Shown here: piece by piece, positions 1 to 7,797 of the stretch | Layout: each line of letters opens with the position of its first letter | Numbering within the stretch: position 1 is the first letter of the stretch | Assembly: GCA_902800795.1 (NCBI GenBank) | Contig: CADCFQ010000006.1 | Location: forward strand, 36,032 to 100,031 | DNA length: 64,000 nucleotides | DNA from: an uncultured Ruminococcus sp. | GTDB taxonomy: Bacteria > Bacillota > Clostridia > Oscillospirales > Ruminococcaceae | Direction of reading: 5' to 3' | Program-made: the position numbers and the translations under genes | The notes under the pieces: model-generated | What the model saw: the letters and a program-made list of their open reading frames with translations, nothing else | The model's database searches: none | Told to the model about the DNA's origin: nothing

Positions 1-727
1 AAAGAGCCGACACAGTGTCCATCCTGTCTTTGATAACATCGAAAGCGTCAAGGCCGCAGAGAATGTGTACCCTTGTGCCGCCCTTGTAGCTCTCGGCAGA
101 GAGCACACGAACTATGCCGATCTTTCCGGTGGAGGAAAGGTGAGGCGCACAGCAGGCACAGCGGTCGATACCCTCGATAGTAACTATCCTGACGTTCTCC
201 GTCATCTCCAGCTTGCTGCGGTACTGCATTGAGGAAAGGGTCTCGCTGTCGGGATAGGATATGGTTATAGCGACATCCCGTGCTATGGCTTCGTTGGCTC
301 TTTTTTCACAAAGCGCCAGCTGCTCGTCGGTGATGACACCGTTCAGGTCAAGGGTCACTTCGCTGGAGCCCAGGTGGAAGCCCACGTTCTCATATCCCAG
401 CATCTCGTGGATGAAGCCCATAAGAAGATGCTCTCCCGAATGGTTCTGCATCCTTCTTAGCCTTATATCAGCATCGACCCTTCCGTGAACGCTCTCGCCC
501 ACAGCAAGGGCGCTGTCACACCTGTGGATGACCTCGCCGTTTTTCTCCACAGTGTCGGTCACCTTTGCGCTGCCAAGAGTTCCCACATCTCCGGGCTGTC
601 CGCCGCCTTCGGGAAAGAAGGCTGTTTTGTCAAGGATGACCTCATATCCCTTTTTTGTCTGTTCACACGATACGACCACCGCATCAAATTCCATAAGTGC
701 GCCGTCGTCAAAAAGCTTCTTCGTCAT
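1..727 (-). CDS. AlaX-like alanyl-tRNA editing protein (partial, 3' end off window)
   Basis: This protein resembles the free-standing editing domain of alanyl-tRNA synthetase, which hydrolyses Ser- or Gly-tRNA(Ala) in the cytosol. The reading frame starts at ATG 725-727 after an AGAAGGAGA ribosome site and stays open to the left window edge, so the C-terminus is missing. The translation shows FFPEGGGQPGD near residue 35, the zinc motif half HSGEHLL near residue 95, and CACCAPH near residue 200. These are the hallmark editing-site residues. About 242 residues are visible. Full-length family members with a DHHA1 tail reach about 390-400. It is followed by a separate gene set on the same strand. 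The family call is firm; the exact substrate is not visible. Confidence 0.85.
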   Translation of the reverse strand, partial: MTKKLFDDGALMEFDAVVVSCEQTKKGYEVILDKTAFFPEGGGQPGDVGTLGSAKVTDTVEKNGEVIHRCDSALAVGESVHGRVDADIRLRRMQNHSGEHLLMGFIHEMLGYENVGFHLGSSEVTLDLNGVITDEQLALCEKRANEAIARDVAITISYPDSETLSSMQYRSKLEMTENVRIVTIEGIDRCACCAPHLSSTGKIGIVRVLSAESYKGGTRVHILCGLDAFDVIKDRMDTVSAL

Positions 728-823
728 TTTACTTTCTCCTTCTGATTATTTCAGCCCATCGCAAGCAGGGAGGTATATGCTCTCCCGTGTATTACGACAG
801 CCGTATCATAAAAAGCCAAAACA

Positions 824-852
824 CTCTGCCCGTCTGACCGGGCAGAGCTTTT
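824..852. terminator. Bidirectional intrinsic terminator
   Basis: A 9-bp stem CTCTGCCCG/CGGGCAGAG with a short loop is flanked by AAAAC on one side and CTTTTC on the other. It lies just after the stop of the DUF6171-like gene on the minus strand and upstream of the AlaX-like gene, so it probably ends the PadR-led operon. Confidence 0.7.
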
Positions 853-872
853 CATTAGTTGCCTATACTATA

Positions 873-1133
873 TTACAGCGTGGGCCCCCATTTGTCAATA
901 GGGCAGTGAGTTTTTTGCTTCAGGGCTCTCAGCTCCACATAGCAGCCGCACTGGCGGCACATAGCGTTTGCAAGCTCCTCACAGCTGCGGCAGATATCCA
1001 GCCGTTCGCTGTAGACCTCATCGCTGACCCTTGCGTCTGGCGGCACTGTTTTGATGTAGTCCTTGAGACTCTGCATATATTCATCAAAGTCAAGGTCATC
1101 CAGCAGGCAGCGCCTGCATATCTTTTTGTCCAT
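873..1133 (-). CDS. Small cysteine-rich protein, DUF6171-like
   Basis: An 86-residue protein of unknown function. It has three cysteine pairs: CRRC near residue 6, CRSC in the middle and CRQCGC near residue 60, followed by a lone Cys in THCPIDKWG. This is the pattern of a small zinc-ribbon protein. I chose ATG 1131-1133 because it begins one base after the stop codon of the PspC gene, which suggests translational coupling. A longer start six codons upstream would overlap pspC. It is the last gene of the padR operon, followed by a terminator. DUF6171 is a recollection from the CRRCLLxDLD pattern and has not been checked. Confidence 0.65.
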   Translation of the reverse strand: MDKKICRRCLLDDLDFDEYMQSLKDYIKTVPPDARVSDEVYSERLDICRSCEELANAMCRQCGCYVELRALKQKTHCPIDKWGPTL

Positions 1134-1134
1134 A

Positions 1135-1314
1135 TCAGATCTCGGGGACAAGAATGCAGGCAGCTATATAAGCGATAACGCCTGTTCCTGTGCAGCCAAG
1201 GATTATAGCCCCTAGTCTTACAACGTTCACGTCGATGTCAAAATAAGCCGCAAGCCCGTTGCAGACACCTGCGATCATTTTTCCCTGCTTTATCCTGTAT
1301 AATTTCTTCTGCAT
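1135..1314 (-). CDS. PspC-domain membrane protein
   Basis: A 59-residue protein that is essentially a single PspC domain: a basic N-terminus (MQKKLYR), the conserved IAGVCNGLAAYFDID segment and one hydrophobic helix GAIILGCTGTGVIAYIAACIL. PspC proteins act at the membrane in phage-shock and envelope-stress responses. The start ATG 1312-1314 gives the canonical domain; the longer open frame upstream is out-of-frame DUF4097 sequence. It lies 16 bp after the DUF4097 gene and next to DUF1700 and PadR partners, a common Firmicutes envelope-stress arrangement. Confidence 0.85.
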   Translation of the reverse strand: MQKKLYRIKQGKMIAGVCNGLAAYFDIDVNVVRLGAIILGCTGTGVIAYIAACILVPEI

Positions 1315-1330
1315 TATAGTTACCTCCGTT

Positions 1331-2152
1331 TTATCTGAATTTAAAATCAATGTCTCCCATTCCGACATCACACTTGAATCTGATGCCGTCTGTGTTGTTG
1401 CTTCCCGAGCCGGAAACGTCTGCGCCCTTGATATAGTAATCAGACCTGTTACCGTCAAGCTCAAAGTCGTATTCGCACATACCGCCGTCAAAGCTGCTCT
1501 CGCCGGTAATGGAACCGGAGTAGTCAAGGTCGCTCATGCCGATATCGAAGCTGCACATATTGAAGGTGCAGTCCTTGAAGTCGATATCGCTCATACCGCA
1601 TTCTATCTCTGCGCTGTCTGAAGCTGTGCAGGAATTGAGCACAACTTCGCTCATACCGGTCTCGATACGGAGCTTCTTGCAATCAAGGTCATAAACATCC
1701 GCTTCGCCAAGCCCGAACTCCATTCTTATGGAGGAATACTCCTTCTTAGGAACAAGGATGGTTATCTTCGGGTTTGTCTTTTTGTTGCCGATATAAGCAA
1801 ACGCAATGTTTCTTACATTGTCTTTTTCGTCTCCGTAAACATAGAGCCTGCCTTTTTCTGTGCGGCAGTTCAGGTCATAGGGTATATCCTTGGCTTCTAC
1901 ACTTATTTTATTATCATCTGTGGCCTTTATCTCTATCTCTGCTGCGCCTATCTCAAAGTCCAGCTCTGTTATCTCGTCGGCATCAAATGTCTTTTCGGCG
2001 GAATACTTCTTGACATATTTGTCAAGTCCGCCTTTGCCTATGAGGATGATTCCGGCAGTGAGCATAACAGCTCCCACTATCAGGAAAACAACGGATGTCC
2101 TCAGAAAGAAATTCGGTCTTTTTACATCGCCTGCTGCATCATAATTCGGCAT
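1331..2152 (-). CDS. DUF4097-family membrane-anchored protein
   Basis: A 273-residue protein with an N-terminal transmembrane helix (residues about 17-40, VVFLIVGAVMLTAGIILIG) and a long extracytoplasmic region of the DUF4097 type. The C-terminal half holds a regular series of short strands with recurring GMSDIDF, GMSDLDY, GGMCEYDF and GMGDIDF motifs spaced about 20-25 residues apart. That is what one expects of a stacked beta-solenoid. DUF4097 proteins are often encoded with PspC and DUF1700 proteins and a PadR regulator, as here. The start overlaps the end of the upstream 61-residue gene by 14 bp. Molecular function is unknown; a role in envelope sensing is inferred from context. Confidence 0.8.
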   Translation of the reverse strand: MPNYDAAGDVKRPNFFLRTSVVFLIVGAVMLTAGIILIGKGGLDKYVKKYSAEKTFDADEITELDFEIGAAEIEIKATDDNKISVEAKDIPYDLNCRTEKGRLYVYGDEKDNVRNIAFAYIGNKKTNPKITILVPKKEYSSIRMEFGLGEADVYDLDCKKLRIETGMSEVVLNSCTASDSAEIECGMSDIDFKDCTFNMCSFDIGMSDLDYSGSITGESSFDGGMCEYDFELDGNRSDYYIKGADVSGSGSNNTDGIRFKCDVGMGDIDFKFR

Positions 2153-2324
2153 CGTTGTTTACCTCCTTTTTCTTTCTCCTGCCAAAGAAGCGTATCACCT
2201 TTATTATCCCATACACCACTGTGACTCCGCCCAGCAAAAAGCCTGCAAGAAGGCTGCTGAGCACGTTCTTTTTCTTTGAGACCTTTTCCTCGCTTACGCT
2301 TACTGTGTTCTCTGTGCTGTTCAT
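2139..2324 (-). CDS. Small single-span membrane protein
   Basis: A 61-residue protein with a charged N-terminus, one transmembrane helix (about residues 22-44, SLLAGFLLGGVTVVYGIIKVI) and a basic tail GRRKKKE. It overlaps the DUF1700 gene upstream by 4 bp and the DUF4097 gene downstream by 14 bp, so it is clearly a translated member of the operon. I do not recognise a family. The position suggests an accessory part of the same envelope module. Confidence 0.7.
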   Translation of the reverse strand: MNSTENTVSVSEEKVSKKKNVLSSLLAGFLLGGVTVVYGIIKVIRFFGRRKKKEVNNDAEL

Positions 2325-2950
2325 GCTCTCACCCCCGATAACAGATTATTCAAAGCTGAAGATACTGTGGATGCGGCCCATTTAACGAACCTTATAACAA
2401 GTCTTATCAGCGGAACGAAGATAACTCCGCAAAGGCCGAACATCAGAAATCCTGCGCCGGTAAGAGCAAGACCCACCGGGGGAACAGTGAACAGGTCTCT
2501 TATGCCCTCGATAAGAAGCGCTATGCCTGCAGCGCCGAGCCCCAGCACAGCTGCTCCGAGTCCCACGATGATACCGAATGCCGCAGCGACCAGTCCGAAA
2601 GCAACGCCTCCCCACACAGGGATAGTTACCACCAGTATGATGAGCAGCAGCATTTTATTTCTTCTCGCCTGGTCGTCAGCTGCGTTATTGTAATACTGGT
2701 CCTGCCGGTTCTGGCCGCCGACAAAGGCTGCCTCCATCTGAAAGCTTCCCGGGTTCCCGGTAAAGGTGCCGTTCTCGGCAAGTATCTTGCTTCCCAGCTC
2801 GGAAGGGCTTCCCAGCCTTTGATATTCTTCCGGTGTGCTGTCCATTATAAAATCGCCGTAAAAGCTCATAGCCTCTTCAATGTCCTCTGTGCTCATGCCG
2901 TTCTGGAATAGATACTGTCTGAGCGCTACCAAGTATTCAGATCTGTCCAT
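2321..2950 (-). CDS. DUF1700 (HAAS) membrane protein
   Basis: A 209-residue protein with the N-terminal HAAS signature: MDRSEYLVALRQYL, then EDIEEAMSFYGDFI and a PSELGSKI segment. Three or four hydrophobic helices follow between residues 95 and 190. DUF1700/HAAS proteins are commonly encoded directly after PadR regulators and are thought to help the regulator respond to membrane cues. The start overlaps the end of padR by 14 bp. The call rests on the N-terminal pattern plus the PadR neighbour. Confidence 0.85.
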   Translation of the reverse strand: MDRSEYLVALRQYLFQNGMSTEDIEEAMSFYGDFIMDSTPEEYQRLGSPSELGSKILAENGTFTGNPGSFQMEAAFVGGQNRQDQYYNNAADDQARRNKMLLLIILVVTIPVWGGVAFGLVAAAFGIIVGLGAAVLGLGAAGIALLIEGIRDLFTVPPVGLALTGAGFLMFGLCGVIFVPLIRLVIRFVKWAASTVSSALNNLLSGVRA

Positions 2951-3269
2951 AATGACTTTCCCCCCTGTTGTTTAATATCATCTCTACGCTTTGTTTATGC
3001 TCTTCCCAATCTCGTCTAAGGCCTCTGAGAGCGACCTTCCCGTTTTCCGTTATGTGGTAATACCTTCTGTTTCGTCCCATATACTCTTTATCGTATGACT
3101 CCAGCAGGCCGTTTTTCATCAGCCGCCTGAGCACAGGATAAAGGGTGGACTCCGAAACGGGAGCACAGTCTCTTATGTTTTTTGTCAGCTCATACCCATA
3201 GGTATCCGACCGCTCCACTACCGAAAGCACAAGGCTGTCAAGCAGCTGAGCACTCAGCGGGAACCCCAT
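2937..3269 (-). CDS. PadR-family transcriptional regulator
   Basis: A 110-residue winged-helix repressor of the PadR type. Visible features are LDSLVLSVVERSDTYGYEL, the recognition region SESTLYPVLRRLMKNGLLES, and the wing segment GRNRRYYHITENGK. I chose ATG 3267-3269 because an AGGAGAG ribosome site lies just upstream. A longer frame starting 14 codons earlier would have its start inside the palindrome. It heads a six-gene operon and probably represses itself through the perfect palindrome that covers its -10 box. Confidence 0.9.
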   Translation of the reverse strand: MGFPLSAQLLDSLVLSVVERSDTYGYELTKNIRDCAPVSESTLYPVLRRLMKNGLLESYDKEYMGRNRRYYHITENGKVALRGLRRDWEEHKQSVEMILNNRGESHYGQI

Positions 3270-3297
3270 AACATCATCTCTCCTTTCGTGTTCAATA

Positions 3298-3340
3298 ATA
3301 TTATATGACATATAATATCACACGATATAAAGTTTGTCAA
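3298..3340 (-). promoter_or_regulatory. padR promoter with overlapping perfect palindromic operator
   Basis: On the minus strand TTGACA (3335-3340) and TATTAT (3312-3317) are separated by 17 bp. A perfect inverted repeat, ATATTATATG / CATATAATAT around one central base, covers 3298-3318 and includes the whole -10 box. This is the expected layout for PadR autorepression. The promoter and palindrome are directly visible; the identity of the bound protein is inferred. Confidence 0.8.
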
Positions 3341-3513
3341 CCCCTTTTCAAAAATTTTATTATTTAACTTTTTGTCTTTTAGACATCGACAGTGCCGGGA
3401 TTTTGTCCCGAGAACATAGCCTGGCTTTTGTGTATATTATTATCTGAAAACGTGCCTGTTCTGACAGCCGTATCACTGAAAAACAGTTTTTCAAGCTGAT
3501 CGGGTAAAATGGC

Positions 3514-3542
3514 TTTACTTTTTTTATATATTATGCTATACT
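3514..3542 (+). promoter_or_regulatory. Promoter of the ABC-F operon
   Basis: TTTACT (3514-3519) and TATACT (3537-3542) are spaced by 17 bp, 37 bp upstream of the ABC-F start codon. A GTTAGGAGAG ribosome site precedes that ATG. Confidence 0.65.
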
Positions 3543-3578
3543 GATTGTGTATGCAAAAAACAGGTTAGGAGAGTTAAA

Positions 3579-5195
3579 ATGATAACAGTAAGTAATGTAA
3601 GCCTTTCGTTCGGAGGTCAGCTCCTTTTTAAAGATGTTGACCTCAAATTCACCAACGGTAACTGCTACGGGATCATCGGCGCAAACGGCGCAGGTAAGTC
3701 CACTTTTCTGAGGATACTCAACGGCGAGCTTGAACCCACCACAGGCGAGGTGTTCATCTCAAAGGAGGACAGGCTGTCCGTCCTCAGACAGGACCACTTC
3801 GCTTTCGATGAGTACAATGTGCTCGATACCGTTATAATGGGAAACAAGCGCCTTTATGATATTATGCAGGAGAAGGACGCCCTTTATGCAAAGGAGGACT
3901 TCACCGAGGAGGACGGCGACAGAGCAGGCGTGCTTGAAGCAGAGTTTGCCGAGCTCAACGGCTGGGAGGCCGAAGCTGACGCATCAAAGCTTCTTCAGGG
4001 TCTGGGTCTTCCCGAGGATATCCTTTATTCCCAGATGTCCTCTCTTTCCGGTAACGAGAAGGTCAAGGTCCTGCTGGCACAGGCTCTCTTCGGCAATCCC
4101 GATATCATAATGCTCGACGAGCCTACCAACCACCTGGACATCGACGCTATCCGCTGGCTGGAGGACTTCCTTGCTGACTACTTCGGAACTGTCCTTGTGG
4201 TATCCCACGACAGACACTTCCTCAATAATGTCTGCACTCATATAGTAGATATCGACTATACCAAGATAAAGATGTATGTCGGAAACTATGAGTTCTGGTA
4301 TGAGTCTTCACAGCTGATGCAGAGACTTATGAAGAACCAGCAGAAGAAAAACGAAGACAAGATAAAAGAGCTCCAGGAGTTTATAAACCGCTTCTCGGCA
4401 AACAAGTCGAAGTCCCGTCAGGCAACGGCGAGAAGAAAGCTCCTTGATAAGATAAGCCTGGAGGAGATCCCGGCGTCTTCGAGAAAGTATCCCTTTGTAC
4501 AGTTCACGATGGACCGTGACCTCGGAAAGGACATCCTTAAAGTAAACGGCGTTTCAAAGACCGTCGACGGGGTCAAGCTTCTCAACAACGTTTCCTTCAC
4601 ACTTTCAAGGACCGACAAGGTGGCCTTCATCTCCGAGAACGAGCAGGCTGTAACAGCTCTGTTCAAGATACTCGCCGAGGAAGAGGAGCCGGATGAGGGA
4701 AGCATAAAGTGGGGAGTGTCCACTTCACGCTCCTATTTCCCCGTGGACAACTCGAAGTATTTCAACGGCCACACCGAGTCGATAGTTGATTGGATAAGAC
4801 CCTATTCCCAGTCCGAGGTAACAGACACCTATTTAAGAGGTTTCCTCGGAAAAATGCTTTTCTCGGGAGACGAGATATACAAGCCTGTCGAGGTCCTTTC
4901 CGGAGGCGAGAAGGTAAGATGTATGTTCTCGAGGATGATGCTGTTCGGCTCCAACGTTATCATGCTTGACAGACCCACCAACCACCTTGACCTGGAGTCG
5001 ATAACGGCTGTGAACAACGCTATGGTGGATTTCAAGGGCGTAGTTATCTTTGCGTCCCACGACCACGAGATAGTCCAGACGGTGGCCAACCGTGTGATAG
5101 AGATAACCCCTGACGGCTGCATCGACAGGATGGGCACCTATGATGAGTTCCTTGACTGGAGAAGAGAACACGGAATGAGGTCATTTATAGAATGA
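3579..5195 (+). CDS. ABC-F family ATPase (YkpA/YbiT-like)
   Basis: A 538-residue soluble protein with two ABC domains and no membrane segment. ABC-F proteins act on the ribosome in translation or antibiotic protection. The first domain has Walker A GANGAGKST (about residue 34), signature LSGNEK and Walker B IIMLDEPTNHLD. A charged linker follows (MKNQQKKNEDKIKELQ). The second domain has a complete signature LSGGEK, but its P-loop position reads ISENEQAVTALF with no GKS/T, and its Walker B reads IMLDRPTNHLD with Arg where the catalytic Glu belongs. So only the first site seems catalytic. It overlaps the acetyltransferase gene by 4 bp. Confidence 0.88.
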   Translation: MITVSNVSLSFGGQLLFKDVDLKFTNGNCYGIIGANGAGKSTFLRILNGELEPTTGEVFISKEDRLSVLRQDHFAFDEYNVLDTVIMGNKRLYDIMQEKDALYAKEDFTEEDGDRAGVLEAEFAELNGWEAEADASKLLQGLGLPEDILYSQMSSLSGNEKVKVLLAQALFGNPDIIMLDEPTNHLDIDAIRWLEDFLADYFGTVLVVSHDRHFLNNVCTHIVDIDYTKIKMYVGNYEFWYESSQLMQRLMKNQQKKNEDKIKELQEFINRFSANKSKSRQATARRKLLDKISLEEIPASSRKYPFVQFTMDRDLGKDILKVNGVSKTVDGVKLLNNVSFTLSRTDKVAFISENEQAVTALFKILAEEEEPDEGSIKWGVSTSRSYFPVDNSKYFNGHTESIVDWIRPYSQSEVTDTYLRGFLGKMLFSGDEIYKPVEVLSGGEKVRCMFSRMMLFGSNVIMLDRPTNHLDLESITAVNNAMVDFKGVVIFASHDHEIVQTVANRVIEITPDGCIDRMGTYDEFLDWRREHGMRSFIE

Positions 5196-5632
5196 GCCGC
5201 AAAAACTACAGCAATATAACCGTCCGCCCTTATGAAGAGCAGGACCTGGAAAAAATAACGGCGATATGGAACGAGAGCTTTGGCAGTAAGCTTTCCCCGG
5301 AGCAAGCAGCGAGCTTCTTTTCGGCGCAGATATACTGCGGTGCGGCTGAATTTAAAGGAGAGGTGTCGGGAGTCTATATCCTGCGCTCAGGCAGCAGCGG
5401 CACGGTGGCAAAGGCTGTGTATGCTGTTGCAAAGGCTGTGAGAGGAAAGGGTGTCGGCCGTGTTATGGCCGAGCATTCGCTGTTCATAGCAAAGAGAAAG
5501 GGCTTCACCGTGCTGGAGCTTGAAAACGTGGCCGCTTCAAACAGAGCGGCGCTGGCTCTGTATAATAAGCTCGGATTTGAGAGCAAGAACACAGACGATG
5601 AGGGCAGGATAGTTTTCTGTCACAGGCTCTGA
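5192..5632 (+). CDS. GNAT-family N-acetyltransferase
   Basis: A 146-residue single-domain acetyltransferase using acetyl-CoA. The N-terminal strand ITVRPYEEQDLEKI, the acetyl-CoA loop VRGKGVGRVMAEH (the R-x-x-G-x-G/A pattern, about residue 87) and the C-terminal ALALYNKLGFE are typical. The substrate is not visible. The start codon overlaps the ABC-F stop by 4 bp, so the two are translationally coupled. Confidence 0.85.
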   Translation: MSRKNYSNITVRPYEEQDLEKITAIWNESFGSKLSPEQAASFFSAQIYCGAAEFKGEVSGVYILRSGSSGTVAKAVYAVAKAVRGKGVGRVMAEHSLFIAKRKGFTVLELENVAASNRAALALYNKLGFESKNTDDEGRIVFCHRL

Positions 5633-5654
5633 GAAATGATATGGAGGAATAAAG

Positions 5655-7166
5655 ATGTTAAAGCCTGCAAGTATTTTCAGCAATGATATGGTGCTGCAAA
5701 GAGACAAGAACATAGCTGTCTGGGGCAGGGGCGAGAACGGCCGCACGGTCAGCGTAAGCATAAACGGCGTCAGCCGCAGGGGCATTGTCAGGGACGGCGA
5801 GTGGAATGTAACGCTTCCGCCTATGGCTGCCGGCGGCGACTATGAGATGACCGTGACAGACGGCACCGACACCGTGACATTTTACCGTGTTGCGATCGGC
5901 GAGGTGTGGCTCTGCGGCGGACAGTCGAATATGGAGCTGGAGCTCCAGAACGCAAAGGGCGGCAAGGAGATACTCGAGACCCTGACGCCTGACTGCGGAG
6001 TAAGATTTTATTACACCCAGAAAAACGGATATAAGAACGAAAAGTTTTATCACGATGAAGAGAACTCCGCCTGGTCACAGGCTGGCAGGGAGCAGTCAAG
6101 AGCCTGGAGCGCCGTCGGCTTCCACTTTGGCGTGAAGCTGGCAAAGGAGCTGGGAGTGACCGTTGGTCTTATCGGCTGCAACTGGGGCGGCACCTCGGCA
6201 AGCGCCTGGGTGGACAGGCAGACTCTTGAAGCCGACAGCAGGATAAGAAGCTACATAGATGAATATGACGAGAAGATAAAGGGCAAGTCTCTGGAGGAGC
6301 AGGCAAAGGAGTACTCCGAATATGAGGAGTATGACCGCAAGTGGAACGAGAGATCAGCCGAGGTCTATAAGAACGAGCCCGGAGCTTCCTGGGACAGAGT
6401 CCAGGAGCTTTGCGGCAAAAACCTGTGGCCGGGACCCATGTGTGAACTCAATCCCTTCCGCCCTGCCGGACTTTTTGACACCATGCTCATGCGTGTGTGC
6501 CCCTATACCCTAAGAGGGTTCCTCTATTATCAGGGCGAGTCTGACGACCACAAGCCCGACAGCTATTATGAACTGTTCTCGGCGCTTATAAAGCTCTGGA
6601 GAACAAAATGGGGAGATGACGACCTTCCGTTCGTGCTCACTCAGCTGCCGATGTTCAAGTATAAAAACGACCCCGATTACAAGCACTGGGCTAAGATCCG
6701 TTCGGCACAGGACAGGGCTTTCAGAACAGTGAAAAACACAGGCATGGCAGTGATCCTTGACTGCGGCGAGCTTGACAACATCCACCCGACAGACAAAAAG
6801 CCGGTGGGCGAAAGGCTTTGTCTCCAGGCCGAGAGCCTGGTCTACGGTATGGATGTGGACGCCTTCGGGCCTATGCTCGAGAGAGCTGTTTTCGATGGCG
6901 GCAAGGCAGTGCTGACACTGAAATATAACGACGGGCTTGAGATAAGAGGCGACGGCTCGGGCTTTGAGCTGGCAGGCGAGGACGGCGAGTTCAAAGCGGC
7001 AAAGGCAGAGATAAGTGACGGCAGGGTCATCCTTGTCAGCGATGAGGTCAGCGAGCCTGTGTATGCGGCTTACTGCTGGACAAACTACGGTGAAGTGAAT
7101 GTCTATAACAAAGCAGGCATACCCCTTGCGCCGTTCAACACATATACCGAGAGGCACAGGAGGTAA
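5655..7166 (+). CDS. Sialate O-acetylesterase-like SGNH hydrolase
   Basis: A 503-residue esterase that probably removes acetyl groups from sialic acids or other glycans. The nucleophile block GGQSNMELEL lies near residue 92. The oxyanion Gly region GCNWGGTSASAW, YYQGESD near residue 295 and the catalytic DxxH-type block ELDNIHPTDK near residue 375 are all present. No signal peptide is visible, so it appears cytosolic, unlike many secreted members of the family. It follows the acetyltransferase by 22 bp with a GGAGGAATAAAG ribosome site, and is likely part of the same operon. Confidence 0.88.
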   Translation: MLKPASIFSNDMVLQRDKNIAVWGRGENGRTVSVSINGVSRRGIVRDGEWNVTLPPMAAGGDYEMTVTDGTDTVTFYRVAIGEVWLCGGQSNMELELQNAKGGKEILETLTPDCGVRFYYTQKNGYKNEKFYHDEENSAWSQAGREQSRAWSAVGFHFGVKLAKELGVTVGLIGCNWGGTSASAWVDRQTLEADSRIRSYIDEYDEKIKGKSLEEQAKEYSEYEEYDRKWNERSAEVYKNEPGASWDRVQELCGKNLWPGPMCELNPFRPAGLFDTMLMRVCPYTLRGFLYYQGESDDHKPDSYYELFSALIKLWRTKWGDDDLPFVLTQLPMFKYKNDPDYKHWAKIRSAQDRAFRTVKNTGMAVILDCGELDNIHPTDKKPVGERLCLQAESLVYGMDVDAFGPMLERAVFDGGKAVLTLKYNDGLEIRGDGSGFELAGEDGEFKAAKAEISDGRVILVSDEVSEPVYAAYCWTNYGEVNVYNKAGIPLAPFNTYTERHRR

Positions 7167-7168
7167 GA

Positions 7169-7768
7169 ATGGAAGTCTGGGATGTTTTTTCGCCGTTTTA
7201 TGATGCGGCGGAAACGATATATAACAAGGCCGTTTACCAAAACACCGGCAAGAGAGTGGCCGCCGAGATAGACGAGGGCGACACAGTTCTCGAGTGCGCC
7301 TGCGGCACAGGCTCTATCACAAGGTTTATAGCTCCGAAGTGCAGGCTCCTTGTGGCAACGGATATGTCGAAGGGTATGCTTTGCGAAGCGCAGAAAAACT
7401 GTGACAACCTTGATAACGTCAGGTTCAGGTATGCCGACATAATGCACATAAACTGCCGTGACGAGCGCTTTGACAAGGTGGTGGCAGGAAACGTTATCCA
7501 CCTGCTGGACGACTCCTACGGAGCGGTCAGAGAGCTTCTGCGTGTATGCAAAACAGGCGGCAAGGTCATTATCCCCACCTATGTGAATGCCGAAAAATCT
7601 TCCGGCAGCGTGGCTGCTGATGCGCTAAGGGTCGTTGGTGTGGATTTCAAAAAGGAATTTACCTATGAGAGCTACAAACAGTTCTTTGCTGACGGCGGAT
7701 TTGAAGCCGGGTTTGATATAGTAAACGGCAGGATGCCGTGTGCGATAGCGATAATAGAAAAGAAATAA
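7169..7768 (+). CDS. Class I SAM-dependent methyltransferase
   Basis: A 199-residue methyltransferase of the UbiE/Methyltransf_11 type. The SAM-binding motif I is LECACGTGSITRF (about residue 37), followed by the acidic motif II VATDMSKGML and motif IV VVAGNVIHLLDD. The substrate is unknown. It begins 2 bp after the esterase stop with an AGGAGG ribosome site inside the end of that gene, so it belongs to the operon. Confidence 0.85.
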   Translation: MEVWDVFSPFYDAAETIYNKAVYQNTGKRVAAEIDEGDTVLECACGTGSITRFIAPKCRLLVATDMSKGMLCEAQKNCDNLDNVRFRYADIMHINCRDERFDKVVAGNVIHLLDDSYGAVRELLRVCKTGGKVIIPTYVNAEKSSGSVAADALRVVGVDFKKEFTYESYKQFFADGGFEAGFDIVNGRMPCAIAIIEKK

Positions 7769-7797
7769 AGCCTTATGGCAGATTGGGGTCAGAAAAA

